The notes: generated by a model from the sequence alone, not told the origin. A stretch of 64,000 nucleotides of DNA from Chrysemys picta bellii (GCF_011386835.1 NC_088794.1:69140434-69204433); one strand, 5' to 3'; shown: positions 1-12,817, counted from the first letter of the stretch. Made by a program: numbers and translations.

Positions 1-1319
1 GCAGCGACACTTTTTAAAATCTGGGTCTTGGTAACCACATAGCAGGCTTTTGGCCCCAATCTGGGTTTAGTAGTCCTTGCCCCTTTACTTCTGAGGCTTA
101 CACTGACCCACCTGTAGGGCATGGTAGGGGAACTCAGGCCCACCCTCTGCTCTGGGTTCCAGCCCAAGGCCCTTGTAATAAGCAGCTAGCATCTGTTCCT
201 TATGATCCTTTACTGGTTCCCTGGACACTTCCTATCTTTGCATGTTTGCAGGCATCTGGCTTAGAACTGCACTCTTCAGTCCTCTCTCCCTAGAGTTTCA
301 GCTCTCCATATAGCTTTTCTCAATTTGTTGCTGAGGGACTGGAACCCATTTCTCCTGCTATCCTACCCCTTCAAGGCCAATCCCAGGATATATACTCCCT
401 ACTGCAGCTTTCTTCTCTCAGTCCTCTACTATTGCCCCTTCAACCCTTCCTTTATAGGAACCATCCAATGTGGTTCTCTCCAGCTGGGTCTAATCCAGTG
501 GTTCCCAAACTGGGGTTCATGAACCCTTTGGGGTTCACTAAATGTTACAGGGGGTTCTTGGGAAAAAATTCCCTAATGGCGGACAGAGCTGTCCCTAGGG
601 ATCCCAGGCAGCACAGGGCCAGCAGCCCGGAGCCCCGGGGACTTCCAAGAGCTAAACAGATCAAAGCGAGCATATCATCACACTGAGGAGATTGAAACTT
701 CAAGACTCCTTGTAAGAAATGGAAAGGGAGGTGGATTTTTTTTTTTGCTGTTTTTAAAATTAAATAGGCTGCTAGTATTGTTTTTTAAATTATTATGAAG
801 AACAAGTTTAAGCTTTGTTGTAACATGCGTTGTTTGCCTGGACTGCTCAAGACCTGAATGTTGTGTAGGTGGAACTCTTTGAGTTGGCTTCTTAAATACC
901 TGCATGCTGTTTCACATCTGATACTCCTTGATGAAACCTAGGAGCTTTGTCTTATAAGAGTCTTAATCAAAGTGATACAAGCTACAAAAGTGAGATCTTG
1001 GAAGAGTGTTGCCGTTTTCATAATGTAATAAAATTCTGTAATGATAAATAATAAATAATGTGTAATAAGCATGTCATAAAAACAAATTTTATACTTCCAA
1101 GATCACTGCTTTTATACTTTATCCTCAGGTAAGGGAGAAAATCCCTGGATATATTCATTTTTAGGAGGGGGTTCATGAGACTTGACATTTTAGTGAAAGG
1201 GGTTTGCGGGTTGTTAAAGTTTGCGAACCACTGGTCTAATCCTTAATTACCCATCTCTGCTCCATGTGCCACAGAATGGGCTAACTGGGATCACCTGCTC
1301 CCCTTATCCACCCCATTAC
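1..1319 (-). mobile_element. Gypsy-type LTR fragment, antisense, interrupted by a hAT element
   Basis: Read on the minus strand, the stretch around positions 120-175 matches the 'ccctgggctggaac...gggcctg...ttcccctacc' block seen in both LTRs of the Gypsy element at 24-30 kb and in the antisense fragment at 41.7-41.9 kb. The LTR would begin on the minus strand near 1319 (tgtaatgggg) and run off the left edge. The hAT at 496-1233 has split it. The boundaries and the LTR assignment are inference; the shared block is seen directly. Confidence 0.45.
496..1233. mobile_element. Non-autonomous hAT DNA transposon, 738 bp
   Basis: The ends form an inverted repeat: cagtggttcccaaact on the left, and agtttgcgaaccactg on the right. 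The element is flanked by a perfect 8-bp target-site duplication, gtctaatc, at 488-495 and 1234-1241. An 8-bp duplication and CAGTGGTT-type termini are typical of hAT elements. No transposase is present; the short open frame inside has no recognisable domain. It is inserted in the antisense LTR fragment that begins this window. Confidence 0.9.
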
Positions 1320-1579
1320 AAAAGTATTTTAAAACTATTCATTTAAGATCAGTGTTGTACTAGTAGCAGCAGCAGCAAAAGATCAAAAGGTCTTTATTAT
1401 TTATGTCATCCATTACAGATGAGTGTATATGCAGAGAATATATTCAACAAACAGAACTACTCTATTGGTTTGTACTGTCAGTTTTCCAGTCTGTTTAATC
1501 TCCCCCTGCAAGTTAAACCCTGTCTCAGATAGTCAGAAAAGGAAACCCATATTATCCTTAATCTTCATCTCCTCCACAA

Positions 1580-1865
1580 AGCTTCCTCTCCACTGCCAAA
1601 TCTGATTCAAAATTGCCTTGCTGCTCTTCCAAAACCCAAGTGGCCTCATTCTACCACTTGCTGACCTCATATCAACTTACCTTCTTACCCACTTGTCATG
1701 TCCCTCCAATCTTGGCCTTTTTTCTTCCCTCCCACCTCAGTCTCCATAGGTGGGAGGGGTCACAGTTACAGTTGTATGCCTTCTGTACTCCCTTCTTGTG
1801 AAATACCTCTATTTAAATATTAGCTCAAAACCATCCTTGTCTCATTAGCCTTTAATTGACTCTTT
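1580..1865 (+). mobile_element. Probable L2-type LINE relic
   Basis: The pyrimidine-rich run of 'ctgctcttccaaaaccca... cttctgtactcc... ctcaaaaccatcctt' resembles the degraded 3' part of L2 LINEs seen throughout amniotes. There is no open frame and the ends are undefined. This is recognition by pattern only. Confidence 0.4.
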
Positions 1866-2704
1866 ATACAGAAATCACTTTCTGATGATCTGTATGAGGT
1901 CACTATAAACATTTAATGGTTGTTATTTATAAAATAAAATATTTTTGTAATGTGTTTCTGCGCACATTACTATATTTTCCATTTGGTATATGTTCTCTAA
2001 ACAATGGAGAAAAGATTCTACACTTAATGGGATTCTGCTTTACATGTATTGCTGAAAAAAACATTGCCCAATACCCTAAAATTAGTGTAGAAAATAGGAA
2101 TGTCACAATCTAGAATCATAGCATAGGCCACTACAAAGGCAATGATTGTTGTTTTTACAAGAGAATTCAAGGGTCTATAATGCATAGTGGCATACATATG
2201 TTTTATTCATTTTCACAAGGGATGGTTTGATGAATTATAAATCTCTGTCTCCTCAGATGCTGTGTGGTAGAAATCATTTAGTGACTTCTGATAGAATGTA
2301 AAAAGCAAAAAAGAACCAGCAGGCCACCTTGGTGCTCTACTGGAAATGCACAGATAAGACTAAGGTCAGGTCTTTGCTCCCTGGGGTGGAAAAAGCTAGC
2401 TGTGATCTGGAAATAACAGTTGTAGCCCTTGAGAGAGCGAAGTGCAATAAGCCACTCTCAGAGTAGCTACATTTACTAGTGCTGTGTTTTGAAAAATCTG
2501 TCCTTAAAAGTCCAGAGGTGAATTACAAAATAACTGTTTAGTTTAATTACACAAGCATTTCCTGTCCCCACTTGACTGGCCTACAGAAACACCCAAATAG
2601 TAACCTAGGCCAGTGAAAAAATGGCAGTTTGGCTGGGGGGGGGGGGAATCTGGTTCTTGGTACTGGAGATGCATTCCCAGAGTGTTTCTGAATAAGCAAG
2701 GACC
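1866..2704. other. No recognised feature; G12 run
   Basis: AT-rich sequence without a recognisable gene or repeat. A run of 12 G lies at 2635-2646, shortly upstream of the CR1 truncation point. Confidence 0.5.
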
Positions 2705-4034
2705 AAGATTCCTGGAAAAATCATGGAGCAGGTCCTCAAGGAATCAATTATGAAACACTTAGAGGAGAGGAAAGTGATCAGGAACAGTCAGCATGGATTC
2801 ACCAAGGGGAAGTCGTGCCTGACTAACCTAATTGCCTTCTATGATGAGATAACTGGCTCTGTGGATGAGGGGAAAGCAGTGGATGTGTTATTCCTTGACT
2901 TTAGCAAAGCTTTTGATACAGTCTCCCACAGTATTCTTGCCACCAAGTTAAGGAAGTATGGGCTGGATGAATGGACTGTAAGGTGGATAGAAAGCTGGCT
3001 AGATCGTCGGGCTCAACGGGTAGTGATCAATGGCTCCATGTCTAGTTGGCAGCCAGTTTCAAGTGGAGTGCCCCAAGGGTCAGTCCTGGGGCCGCTTTTG
3101 TTTAATATCTTTATTAATGATCTGGAGGATGGTGTGGACTGCACTCTCAGCAAGTTTGCAGATGACACTAAACTAGGAGGCGTGGTAGATACACTAGAGG
3201 GTAGGGATCGGATACAGAGGGACCTAGACAAATTAGAGGATTGGGCCAAAAAAACCCTGATGAGGTTCAACAAGGACAAGTGCAGAGTCCTGCACTTAGG
3301 ACGGAAGAATCCCATGCACTGCTACAGACTAGGGACGGAATGGCTAGGTAGCAGTTCTGCAGAAAAGGACCTAGGGGTCACAGTGGACGAGAAGCTGGAT
3401 ATGAGTCAACAGTGTGCTCTTGTTGCCAAGAAGGCTAATGGCATTTTGGGCTGTATAAGTAGGGGCATTGCCAGCAGATTGAGGAACGTGATCGTTCCCC
3501 TTCATTCGACATTGGTGAGGCCTCATCTGGAATACTGTGTCCAGTTTTGGGCCCCACACTACAAGAAGGATGTGGAAAAATTGGAAAGAGTCCAGCGGAG
3601 GGCAACAAAAATGATTAGGGGTCTGGAGCACATGACTTATGAGGAGAGGCTGAGGGAACTGGGATTGTTTAGTCTCCAGAAGAGAAGAATGAGGGGGGAT
3701 TTGATAGCAGCCTTCAACTACCTGAAGGGGGGTTCCAAAGAGGATGGAGCTCGGCTGTTCTCAGTGGTGGCAGATGACAGAACAAGGAGCAATGGTCTCA
3801 AGTTGCACTGGGGGAGGTCCAGGTTGGATATTAGGAAACACTATTTCACTAGGAGGGTGGTGAAGCACTGGAATGCGTTACCTAGGGAGGTGGTGGAGTT
3901 TTTAAGGCACTGCTTGACAAAGCCCTGGCTGGGATGATTTAGTTGAGAATTGGTCCTGCTTTGAGCAGGGGGTTGGACTAGATGAGCTCTTGAGGTCCCT
4001 TCCAACCCTGATATTCTATGATTCTATGATTCTA
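2705..4034 (+). mobile_element. CR1 LINE, 5'-truncated, with intact 3' end
   Basis: This is the 3' 1.3 kb of a CR1 non-LTR retrotransposon. It contains the reverse-transcriptase and C-terminal part of ORF2, followed by the CR1 3' UTR (gcagggggttggact, then ggtcccttccaa). It ends in tandem ATTCTATG octamers at 4013-4034, which is the diagnostic CR1 tail. There is no obvious target-site duplication, as usual for CR1. The 5' truncation falls near 2705, upstream of the RT fingers. Confidence 0.93.
2723..3937 (+). CDS. CR1 ORF2 fragment: reverse transcriptase (404 codons, open)
   Basis: Part of the CR1 reverse transcriptase, the enzyme that copies the LINE RNA at the genomic target. Visible motifs, numbered from the first Met at 2723: NSQHGF at 21-26, FLDFSKAFD at 57-65 (first catalytic Asp region), [11 protein letters not shown] at 114-124, and FADDTKLGG at 145-153 (catalytic Asp pair). 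A C-terminal CR1 block with WNALP follows at 383-387. The N-terminal endonuclease and the start of RT are missing because of 5' truncation, so this Met is internal to the original ORF. No stop or frameshift interrupts the 404 codons, which implies a relatively young insertion. It is not expected to be functional alone. Confidence 0.9.
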   Translation: MEQVLKESIMKHLEERKVIRNSQHGFTKGKSCLTNLIAFYDEITGSVDEGKAVDVLFLDFSKAFDTVSHSILATKLRKYGLDEWTVRWIESWLDRRAQRVVINGSMSSWQPVSSGVPQGSVLGPLLFNIFINDLEDGVDCTLSKFADDTKLGGVVDTLEGRDRIQRDLDKLEDWAKKTLMRFNKDKCRVLHLGRKNPMHCYRLGTEWLGSSSAEKDLGVTVDEKLDMSQQCALVAKKANGILGCISRGIASRLRNVIVPLHSTLVRPHLEYCVQFWAPHYKKDVEKLERVQRRATKMIRGLEHMTYEERLRELGLFSLQKRRMRGDLIAAFNYLKGGSKEDGARLFSVVADDRTRSNGLKLHWGRSRLDIRKHYFTRRVVKHWNALPREVVEFLRHCLTKPWLG

Positions 4035-4587
4035 GCTAGCTCCTGCATAAGGATTAATATACAGAGGAGAAGTTCCACTCATCATGTAAATTTCCCTTGT
4101 AAATCAGTGCAGGGATAGGCACAGCTTAGTCTTAAATTAATACACCTTAAAATGGGATACTGCTCCTGATATGAGGTTTTCAGCATTGCAGTGTCTATGG
4201 TTTTATGAAATGAGAATGAACAATGGAAGTTTGCCTTCTCTTTTTGTTATGTACAGAATGCAAAGTGAACCTTACGGTGTGATTTTTCACTCTATGTTGG
4301 GAAAAACAGGAGAGAGTGTATGACAGTCTACCATTATCAATATGCAAAGGCTACACTACGGGCACCATTTTGACAAATGTAGAATACATTATCTGAAAGT
4401 AGAAAAAGCTGTCCAGAATGTTTTACTGGTCCTTAATTCAGCCTAATTGCCCTATTAATTACCTTGAGCCACTTACGTGATTATTAATAAATGCATTTTG
4501 CATAACACAAAAGTCAGACTCAGTACTGAATAGTTAATATATTGCAGTGATTAGATTTGAAATATTACTGAAGCAAGCTGCAGATGC
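4035..4587. other. No recognised feature
   Basis: AT-rich sequence between the CR1 and the MIR copy, with nothing I can identify. Confidence 0.5.
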
Positions 4588-4589
4588 AT

Positions 4590-4825
4590 AGTTACAGTGG
4601 GAGAAGGATGGTTTGTGGTTAGAATGCTATCCTGTGACTTGTGAGACCCACTTTCATCTCCTTGCTCTGCCACAGAAATCACTTACTCTCTCTGTGCCTC
4701 AGTTGTCCATCTTTAATGAAGAGATAATGGCATTTCCCTACTTCCCCAGGGTGTTGTGAGGATAAATCCCTTAATGACTCTGAGACTCGCAGATACTATA
4801 GTGATGGGGGCCATATACATGTCTC
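4590..4825 (+). mobile_element. MIR-type (CORE) SINE
   Basis: It carries the MIR order of blocks: 'ttgctctgccac', then 'ctctctgtgcctcagttg', then 'gttgtgaggataaat', followed by a tail with 'gatgggggccatata'. The tRNA-like head is eroded. This is an ancient SINE of amniotes. Confidence 0.75.
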
Positions 4826-6690
4826 CAATTAGGTGATCACTTGATTTAATTTCACTTTAACAAACTGCTACTCCGTTTGGTCAATCTGAAAATATCTGTT
4901 TCCTTGAAACCTAAATATTTTGTTAAATGATTGGTCCCAATCCTTAGCCTTGAGCTGCTTTGAGGTCCTCTAAAAGCACAACTGTTCTTAACGGTGGGAT
5001 AGTCAGATACAGGAGTATCAACCAGCACAAGGGAATCCCCCTTGTAATGCAGAACAAAAAAACAACTCCTGTATTGCCTCCTCTCCCTTTGTCTGGCACA
5101 GGGAATGTGGCTGGGTGGTGGAAAGGAGTGCGGCTGGCCAGGGTTTCCTTGAACCCTGGAGTTCCTTGGCTACAGTAGTAGCCCCTTGAATTTTGAAAAC
5201 AGAACGCACTGTACATTGGATTAAAGGCCAGTGCTACAGCTTTTACTGATGTACTATAACCTAAACTAAAATGTTGCCTGGTAAACAATTTTGCCTGTCG
5301 TAGTAAGTAACTGAAATGAGCAAGAGCACCCTCCCTTGTACTCAGGACACCAGCGAGATATAACTCCCATTCTCGAACTTCCAAATCGTAGCAATAACTG
5401 TTTGGCACGTTTTGTCATAGTGAACCCTCTACCTGTGTATTATATTTAGCCACTCTCACACACCTTTCCCCTCTCTTCCCCCCCCCCCCCACATCTGTCT
5501 TGTCATCCCTCAGCTGCTCTGGTCCTAATCCTATGCATAAATTAGGAAATGAGGCCATAACAGCCAACTGCTAAAGTAAGGCTCTCCTATTTACCATCAA
5601 TATCAAATGCCCTAGGCTTTGTAGATCCAGTGCAACATGGAAAGGAATTTACCCTCTATTTGAAAGCCACCAGCATACTATTTTCTGGGACTGCTGCGAG
5701 TAGGACTTGTGGGCTCCCACTATTGGGCCTCTACACTTCAACCTTCCACTCACACCAAACTTCTCCAGGGAAATGTCAGGAACAAGGAGACAAATGCAGG
5801 TTTGGCCAGTGTGGGCTTGGGGAAAAAATTCCTTCTCAACTCCAAATATAGCAATCCGTTTTAGCCTGAGAAGGCAAGGAACAGTCAAAATTACCTCAAG
5901 AATCTGAAAGCAACTATCACTCAAAACCCAATATAAAATGTTGGTTGTATCAGCACAGAAATAACTCAGGAAACACCAGAATAAGCTCATTGGGCAACAT
6001 TTCGGGGTGCCAGGAAAGGAGGAAATGGTTTCTGCTCCCCTTTAAACCCTAGAATGGCACTCACTTTTAATCCTGCTATTATATGAAGTGCTTATGTGAG
6101 TCTACAGCTCTTACTCCCTCACTGCCAGCATCACAGGGACACTGGAAGGACAACAGAGTCACCGAGGGCTACCTCTCCCGGATGGAAATACAAACAAGAG
6201 AAAGGGGAGGTGAGGAGACAGGTCAGGTGCAAGTAGGCTTGTGGCCACCATTCCCCAGTTCACAGTCTGGTCGATCCCTGAGGAGACAGTATGGGTTCAT
6301 TTCTTATCATTAAAAGCTTGACTATCCAAATGTTCACACCTTCGTTCAGTTCACTTTCCATGAATACTGGTCAAGGGAAATCACTGAAACATTCCAGAGG
6401 AAACCTTTTACACTATCCATGCAGCTGGAGTAATGCCCAAGCTTTCTCTCTCATTCAGTTACATAATTTAATCCCATTTCATTGAGGGATTTAAGAGACC
6501 ACAAGCCAAAACCCCAGATCTAAACACACTGAAAGTTTGGGACATTTGTAACTTAAACCCACATCTGGTCCTGCCTTTATAATGGATTCAATCCAGAACC
6601 AGAGTCTTCTGAATTTTAGGGTTTGATTGAAATTTTGCAGTTTAAGCCCATATCTAATTTAAACATGATACAGATTCTTAACTGAAAACT
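4826..6690. other. No recognised feature
   Basis: No gene or repeat that I can name. A 154-codon antisense open frame at 4944-5408 has no recognisable domain and ordinary repeat-like composition. A C-run lies near 5478-5490. Confidence 0.45.
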
Positions 6691-6691
6691 A

Positions 6692-6777
6692 GTGGGCCAA
6701 ATCCTGAAGTCTTTACTCAGATAAAACTCCCATTACTCAAAGGTGGCGTTTACTGCAGAGAGGATGATGGGGCCTCA
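6692..6777. repeat. Palindromic MITE-like repeat
   Basis: Starts gggccaaatcctgaag, has the core actcccatta, and closes with an imperfect complement ending in ggggcc. It belongs to a set of short (60-120 bp) imperfect palindromes scattered through the window with cores like CCCATTGAAGTCAATGGG. Confidence 0.6.
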
Positions 6778-9507
6778 TTCTGTGAGCTGCTGAGTGCCTC
6801 CAGGCAGGAAAGAAGGACTCTCTACACTTCATAGGAGATGGTGCTCCATAAAAGCTGCAGGATTTGGTTGTGTATACATTAAAGAGTTTTTATAATCTAC
6901 CAAAACTCTAACATGTTATGAAAGGAATGCACCACCGTAGTTTATAGGGGAAATTTCCTCCCACAGCAAATTAAGTTAAACTTCATGAAAAGTGGATACA
7001 GGCTTGGTAGTAAATTAATAAGCTATTTTACACTTCACCTATTTTTATTTCAATAGTTTAGAATGATTAATTACTGCCTGTTAGGAGTAGGAACTTAAGA
7101 ATAATGAAGGCTGAATTAATTCCTTCACATACTAGTCAGTTGAAATGGGGCATAACCGAAATGCCCAGTCTTGAAGGTGCCACCAAAATAAAACACAGCA
7201 ATTAATCAGGCAAACTGAACCCAAGAATCAATTCATGCTCATGTTTATACATATTTGATGTGTACATGTCTGTATTTCAAAAAATATGGTAGAATTATGG
7301 GTATTAGAGGGAAAACAACATGTTAGGTGAAATCAATTTAATTCTTTCCTGAGATCTCCTACTGGGCCTTACTGCTGATTTTCATGCAAGGCAGCAAGTC
7401 CTCTCTCTATTGGAATATGAACTAATAATTTCCAATGGGAAATTTCACAAGCTCCAATGACAGGTATAAAGTTAACTTCAATATATTAACTATAGAAACA
7501 GTGACATTCAACGGCAACATTTCTCTGCTGGTCTCTTTCCTCTCTGTGTTCTGGGAATAGCAGCCAGGATGTCAGCTTGCTGGGTTTGCACTAGAAACAG
7601 GCTAGCTGGGAATAACAACTCAAAGAGACAGAGAGATGTAACAACATTTCTTCTCCTTTATTCAGCAGAGTAGGAGGTTACAGTAGCTTTATTACACTGC
7701 AAATTTACATTGGTTCTTATCAGATAGAGTCTTTTGGCACTTTCCCATAGAGTGTAAATGATCTATATACCCATTTTTCAAGAACAGAGCTCTTATTTTA
7801 ACCAGAAGGGAAACGATATAAAAAACAAATCTGTAGGTGGGATGGGGTAAGAATGCATGAATGAGACTGTGACTGGAAAGGGGAAAAGCATGAATTAGAC
7901 AGTAGGCGTCTTCCAGCTGCCTAAATGGGAACTTCAAGAGGAGAGTTAAAAGCCATGGTGAGTGGGGAGACATATTTATGTCATTCCCCTTTACATTGCC
8001 AGGAGTTACACTTACATCTCTGAGAGGAGTCAGTGAGTGATGAAGGCTCGGAGTCCTGGGTCTCTTATAGAATGCATACCCCCTGGGTGATACAGGAAGT
8101 GATGTTTGTGATTCAAAGGGGTACACTCTTCCATCTGTGTCTGTACTTACCCAGTGCAGCGCTGTCGTGTTAGGGGGCTACTGTGCTTCTGAAGATGACC
8201 TCTTTCTAATGCAATTTGAAACAGACTGTTTGTGATTAGCAGAGGTCCCATGGCAATTTTTGGCAGAGTAGTGGTGCTAAACCCCTGCTAAACCACTGTC
8301 AGGTTTGATCCTGCAAGGAGCTAAACTCAGGGATAAAACCCAAAAGGATCAATAAACTGAGATAAAGATAGACATCAGAAAATACTGTGTATATGACATC
8401 CTTGTGCTTAAAACTAAACATTTGGCTAGCAATAACCTGGGCATTGCATTAATCTTGCATCTGTTGTTCTAAATTTCATAATAAAATGGCCAGTGCAATT
8501 GCCTTGCCGAATGCCAAGTGATATCAGCAGAGGGAGCAAGCTTGAACTTATTCAGCCATTAACTGCATTTTAGTATTTAGTTTGCTGCTTTGACATTTTG
8601 ACAGCTTGTTTTGTATTGGCTGCTGCATGGAATGGTGAGGAAAGGTTAAGCATGTAACATTTTACGTAGATGTCATTTATAATATCATGAGTGTTTTCAA
8701 GCATCTTAAATTGGGCTCTTGGAAAGTCACAATTACCCTTCAAAACAATTGCAAGTAATCTTTGTGGCTGACATGGGTTAGCTCCTGGTCTGCAGAGGTT
8801 TCTCATGAAGCATTTCCTGTTTTCATTACGAGAATGATGTAATCTGCTCTGGGATTATCAGCCTGTTTCCTGTGCATGAAGGCTCATTGAGCCCTCAGGA
8901 GAAATTGTTCATTTCCCCCTTTTATTTAAAAAAAAGTCAAATAATGAAATATTGGAATAATACGTTTTTTGATAATTTAAAAGGAATTTTTATTCCACCC
9001 TCTGACCTTCACTCACCGTATCAGAAGCACAAGAGACAGGCTGGGGAAATGATTTTCATAGCAAGGAAGACCTCTAAGAAACTAGTTCCAGTAATATAAA
9101 TATGTGAGAAAATGTCATCTAAAAGTGATAGTACTAATTGTCTGGATAACAGCAGGAAACAGAGAAAGAACTGACCTCCTCACTTCTGAATTAGACTGCT
9201 CATGACCCTACTTCAAATGGGGTTTGATGAGCTAAAGGAGCCAAGCATACTGAATTAAATTTCTCATAGGCGACGTTTCCCCCCCATTATGTATGTCTGG
9301 ATTAGTGTGGCTGGTTTGATTTATTAGACATATAACTGATTCAGAGCCAGCTTGATGTATTAGTTATTGTTACTTGTGATGGGACTAACTCACAAAGGCC
9401 AGATTTAGAGCTGGATCCAAATTTTCCCACAGTTCAAGAAGGTTCGATACAGTTTTCTGACCCTTCTCTAGTAAGAGCATCAATGGGCCAGGAATACAAA
9501 CTGCAGG
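6778..9507. other. No recognised feature
   Basis: AT-rich. A 144-codon antisense open frame (7692-8126) shows no domain, start context or splice structure that I could support as a gene. Confidence 0.45.
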
Positions 9508-9624
9508 ATTTTCAAAAGTGCTCAGCATTGGGCAAATTTTGTTCCTATTGAAATAAATGTCAAAACCCTCATTGAGTTCAGAGGAAGCATAGGTAGGCCA
9601 ATGCTAAGAGCTTTGAAAATCTGA
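9508..9624. repeat. Palindromic MITE-like repeat
   Basis: The left arm is gattttcaaaagtgctcagc and the right arm is gctaagagctttgaaaatc, so the two ends are imperfect reverse complements. The centre contains 'cctattgaaataaatg' and 'cattgagttcagagg', decayed CCATTGA cores. Confidence 0.7.
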
Positions 9625-9734
9625 CTACTATTAAGCACAAGATATTTTCCTCCATTAATAGGTCGCATTTTGGTGAAGAACAGTCAAGATGGAAGAAAAA
9701 TACTGATATCCTCAGTCATACATGCAAATACTAC

Positions 9735-11450
9735 ATGGTACTTCCTTTAATAAAACAGTCATTCAGGGACAAATCATCTGTCAGGTGGGGAAGGTGCTGA
9801 AAGAGTGAGGTACAGGGTGGGCCAGGAGGATTGGTCACTATGTGGATCCTCTTATCCTTCCAGTAGAGATAGACACACAGCCATATTAGTACAAGAACTC
9901 TCACAAGATGTCCACTAGGATTCCATAGTGACACTTTGGGGTTCAACCCAGAGATTCTGTCATTGTCTGCCTTGGTACCCTGGTCCCTCTGTGCTGTGCA
10001 GCTTTGGCTCAGAGCCCTGATATCAGCAGCCTGCTTACAGCACAATAGCCTGACCCTGGCATTCACCAGCCTAGTTATTCCTTGCAGAGAGACATCACTA
10101 CCCTCCCTGTCCTGAGTTTTCCCCAAACCATCTGTCCTGTAGTGTCCAATCCTTCTTATGCAATACTCACAGATCCATATTAAATTCACTGTTCCTTTTA
10201 AAGAGACACCACACTGCACCAACCTCTTCATTTAACTGAGGATTCACTTTTATTTTTAATATATGGCACTGAGATGGCTCATAGTAAATCTAAAATAGTT
10301 TATTAACAAAGAATACAAGATGAAATGTTTTCTAGTAAGAGTGAAAGACACGTGAAGTTACTGAGCTTCCTAGTGACTACATTTAACTTAAGCCAGTTAC
10401 AGTCTCATCTAGATTCTCATCTAGATTCAATTTCCAGAGACTTTCAACCTCCTGGGTTGAAAGGTTTCACTTTTCTCTAAAGTAGAAGAGCTGTAGCCTC
10501 TTGTATCTGCCCAGTGAGGGATACCAACATGACTTTCTGTACTTGCTTATATTTTCCAAAGTTCAAAGACCTTGTTTCAGGAGGCGGAAAGGTTTCCTAG
10601 AACTGCAGCATCCCCCTCTGGTAAGAAGTGTTAAGTAACATTGGTTTGCCTTATAGCTTCATGTAAATGAAGCCTTACCCTTCATGGAAATGTAATTTAA
10701 TTGTCTCGCTTTGTTCAGTTCACATTGGAGGTGCATTCAAGCAGGTGGAACCACATTTCTTTTGTCTAGATTGGGGTGATTTACTCTTGCCTGACAAATG
10801 CATTTTAAGAATATCTTTCCAGCACAAATTTCTTCATATATTGCTCATACATACACCACACAATAACAATAATGAGTAGTGTGTTGCCAGTTGTAGCAAG
10901 GCCCAGCTGGGCCCCTCTTGCTTCTACCCCTGCTGTCCTCACAAAACCAGTCAGACACACCTCAGGTCAATGCAATCAACTGTGTATTCTATTTATAGTT
11001 TTTTCCCACCACCAGTTTACTATCTATGTACAGGATTTTACAGTCAGACTTAACCAGCAACAGACCAGAGCCACCAGTCCCTCTCAGCCTCTCTTCCCCT
11101 CTCTGGCTTCCTTCCTCCCAGCCTTTATAGCCCCTGGCTAATTAGGCTGGTAACTGTTCCTAGTTGCCAAGCAGGCAGAGTTATTCACCCACCCCCAATC
11201 CATTCCCCTTGATTGGGGCTGGCATGGCAGGGGGCTGATTAAGCACTTCATGCCCAGCACCCTGTCACACCAGTTTATATAGGATACCTTACATGATACC
11301 TTTTAGATACAGAATATGACAATAGTGAGTTGGGGCAATGAGTATGTCAGACCTGATATGACTTATGTGATGGTGTGCCCTCTACAAGTTGCCATTGAGG
11401 GGCTTCATTGGTCATGTATCGTCCATGGGGAAAAATGCCTTCCCACTCTT
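9735..11450 (-). mobile_element. LTR-like interspersed repeat, copy 1, carrying a solo LTR
   Basis: Homologous to 32261-33480. Shared blocks in the same order include cagcctgcttacagc / cagcctgtctacagc, ttttccccaaaccat / ttttccccaaaactat, and tagtttattaacaaaga / aagtttattaccaaaag. The minus-strand reading gives an AATAAA-like motif, compatible with an LTR read antisense, but I cannot assign the family. The 166-codon antisense open frame at 9731-10231 is within the repeat and has no protein domain. A solo LTR (10892-11269) interrupts this copy. Confidence 0.55.
10892..11269 (-). mobile_element. Solo LTR, 378 bp, antisense
   Basis: On the minus strand it begins TGTGACAGGG and ends GCTACA (TG...CA), and is flanked by a perfect 5-bp duplication, ccagt, at 10887-10891 and 11270-11274. 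A TATA box (gctataaaggc on the minus strand, around 11121-11131) supports an LTR promoter. The homologous repeat at 33.4 kb has the uninterrupted site (ttgaccagt). No internal retroelement sequence is present, so it is a solo LTR; the family is undetermined, perhaps Gypsy-like. Confidence 0.8.
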
Positions 11451-12287
11451 TGTAATGAAGTCTCCTAGTGCAGTAACATAGGCTGGATCCTGGAGAGAGA
11501 AAATTGGCTTTTGTCATTCAGATAACTATTCACTAAGATAAGGAAGGGAAAAGATGAGGAACAGAAGACAATGACTCTATCGCTACTTTTTAAAAATTAT
11601 TATTATTAAACTTCCTTGTACAGTTCTTGTGAGTCAGCCTTCATTAGCCATTTATCAAGGCAGTTCATGGACACACTTCCTAAATGGTTCCTTTGGCATT
11701 TAGTTAAATGCATTGCTGATGGAACTACTCTTTAATCAGTGATGATCAGGTCAAAAAGGTGGATCCAAACATGATGGTTGTATAGTGAAATAAATTCTAC
11801 TTTTAGGGGTTGTGATGGCACCTGTCACTGTAGTATCCTTAAAATGATGATCCAGAAGGATTGGCATGCTGGCCTAAACTCAGATCACCTCCTTCCCCCC
11901 CCCCCACCCCTTACAAATGTGTTTAACTCCATGATCTTCCTCCAAAATGAACTGCAAACTCTATATGAATAACTATTCACAATTGGTGAAACCTCCTCTG
12001 TGAGCTTCTGGATGGTGCATTGCTCCAGTTCAATTCAAAATACTCAAAATTGGACTTGAAGGGGTCTTTGTGGGCCTTGTGCTGGCCTTCTGCATGCAGG
12101 TGAATTTCATCTGTCAATGAATGGATGGGTAGACACAGGCTCCATAATGCTCAACAGCAAGAAGGGTTAGAGAGACAGTGAATTGAAATGAGCTTGAGTG
12201 TGGACACCAAGGAATTGCTGATTGAACCAGAAGAAAATTAATGACTTGGTCTTGCAAATTACTGAAGATAAAGGAAATTGAGCATGC
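11451..12287. other. No recognised feature
   Basis: AT-rich sequence; a C-rich run at about 11887-11904. Nothing else identified. Confidence 0.45.
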
Positions 12288-12807
12288 AGCACTGTGACGC
12301 TGTATGACTGAAATATGACCATTTATATCATTAATATTGCCACTTTTAGACAATTGCAACAAATCTTATACAAAATTTGTCATTGTAAGGTATCAATGGA
12401 AAAGTCAAATCTATCAACTAGGATTATTCTGTTTGAATGCATGTATCATCTTAGTATCTAAAGTTATGAATATTGACTATGTACCAGTATTTCAAATGTG
12501 TTTGTTCATGGAGTAACACCCACAAGGTAATTTACATCCAGTCCAGGGCCAGCACATTGTGAATAAGCTATTCAAGTTGATGGCCCATCAAAGAATACTT
12601 AGCTCTCACAATAGGATAAAGAAGAAACTTGTCCCTGCCCAATGAGCCTTCCTGTGGCTCCTTTAGCCAAAATTTGTGTAATGGCTGCTCGTATGAGTCA
12701 AAGCATGTGAGGGCATCTGACTTGCTCATGTGACCTTGGATTCCATCTTCTGCCTGTAATTTTCCCACAAACTAAGACTGAAAGAATCCCCTCGACATAG
12801 AAGAAAG

Positions 12808-12817
12808 TATAAAAAAC
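12808..12817 (+). promoter_or_regulatory. TATA box of the 12.3-15.2 kb LTR
   Basis: gtataaaaaa, about 100 bp upstream of AATAAA at about 12916. This spacing is typical of the U3-R region of an LTR. Confidence 0.55.

Noticed and set aside
4944..5408. 154-codon antisense open frame
   Set aside because: No domain, motif or splice context recognised; length is possible by chance in 64 kb.
7692..8126. 144-codon antisense open frame
   Set aside because: Low-information translation without recognisable domain; no supporting neighbours.
9731..10231. 166-codon antisense open frame
   Set aside because: It lies in an interspersed repeat with a homologous copy at 32.3-33.5 kb where the frame is not conserved.
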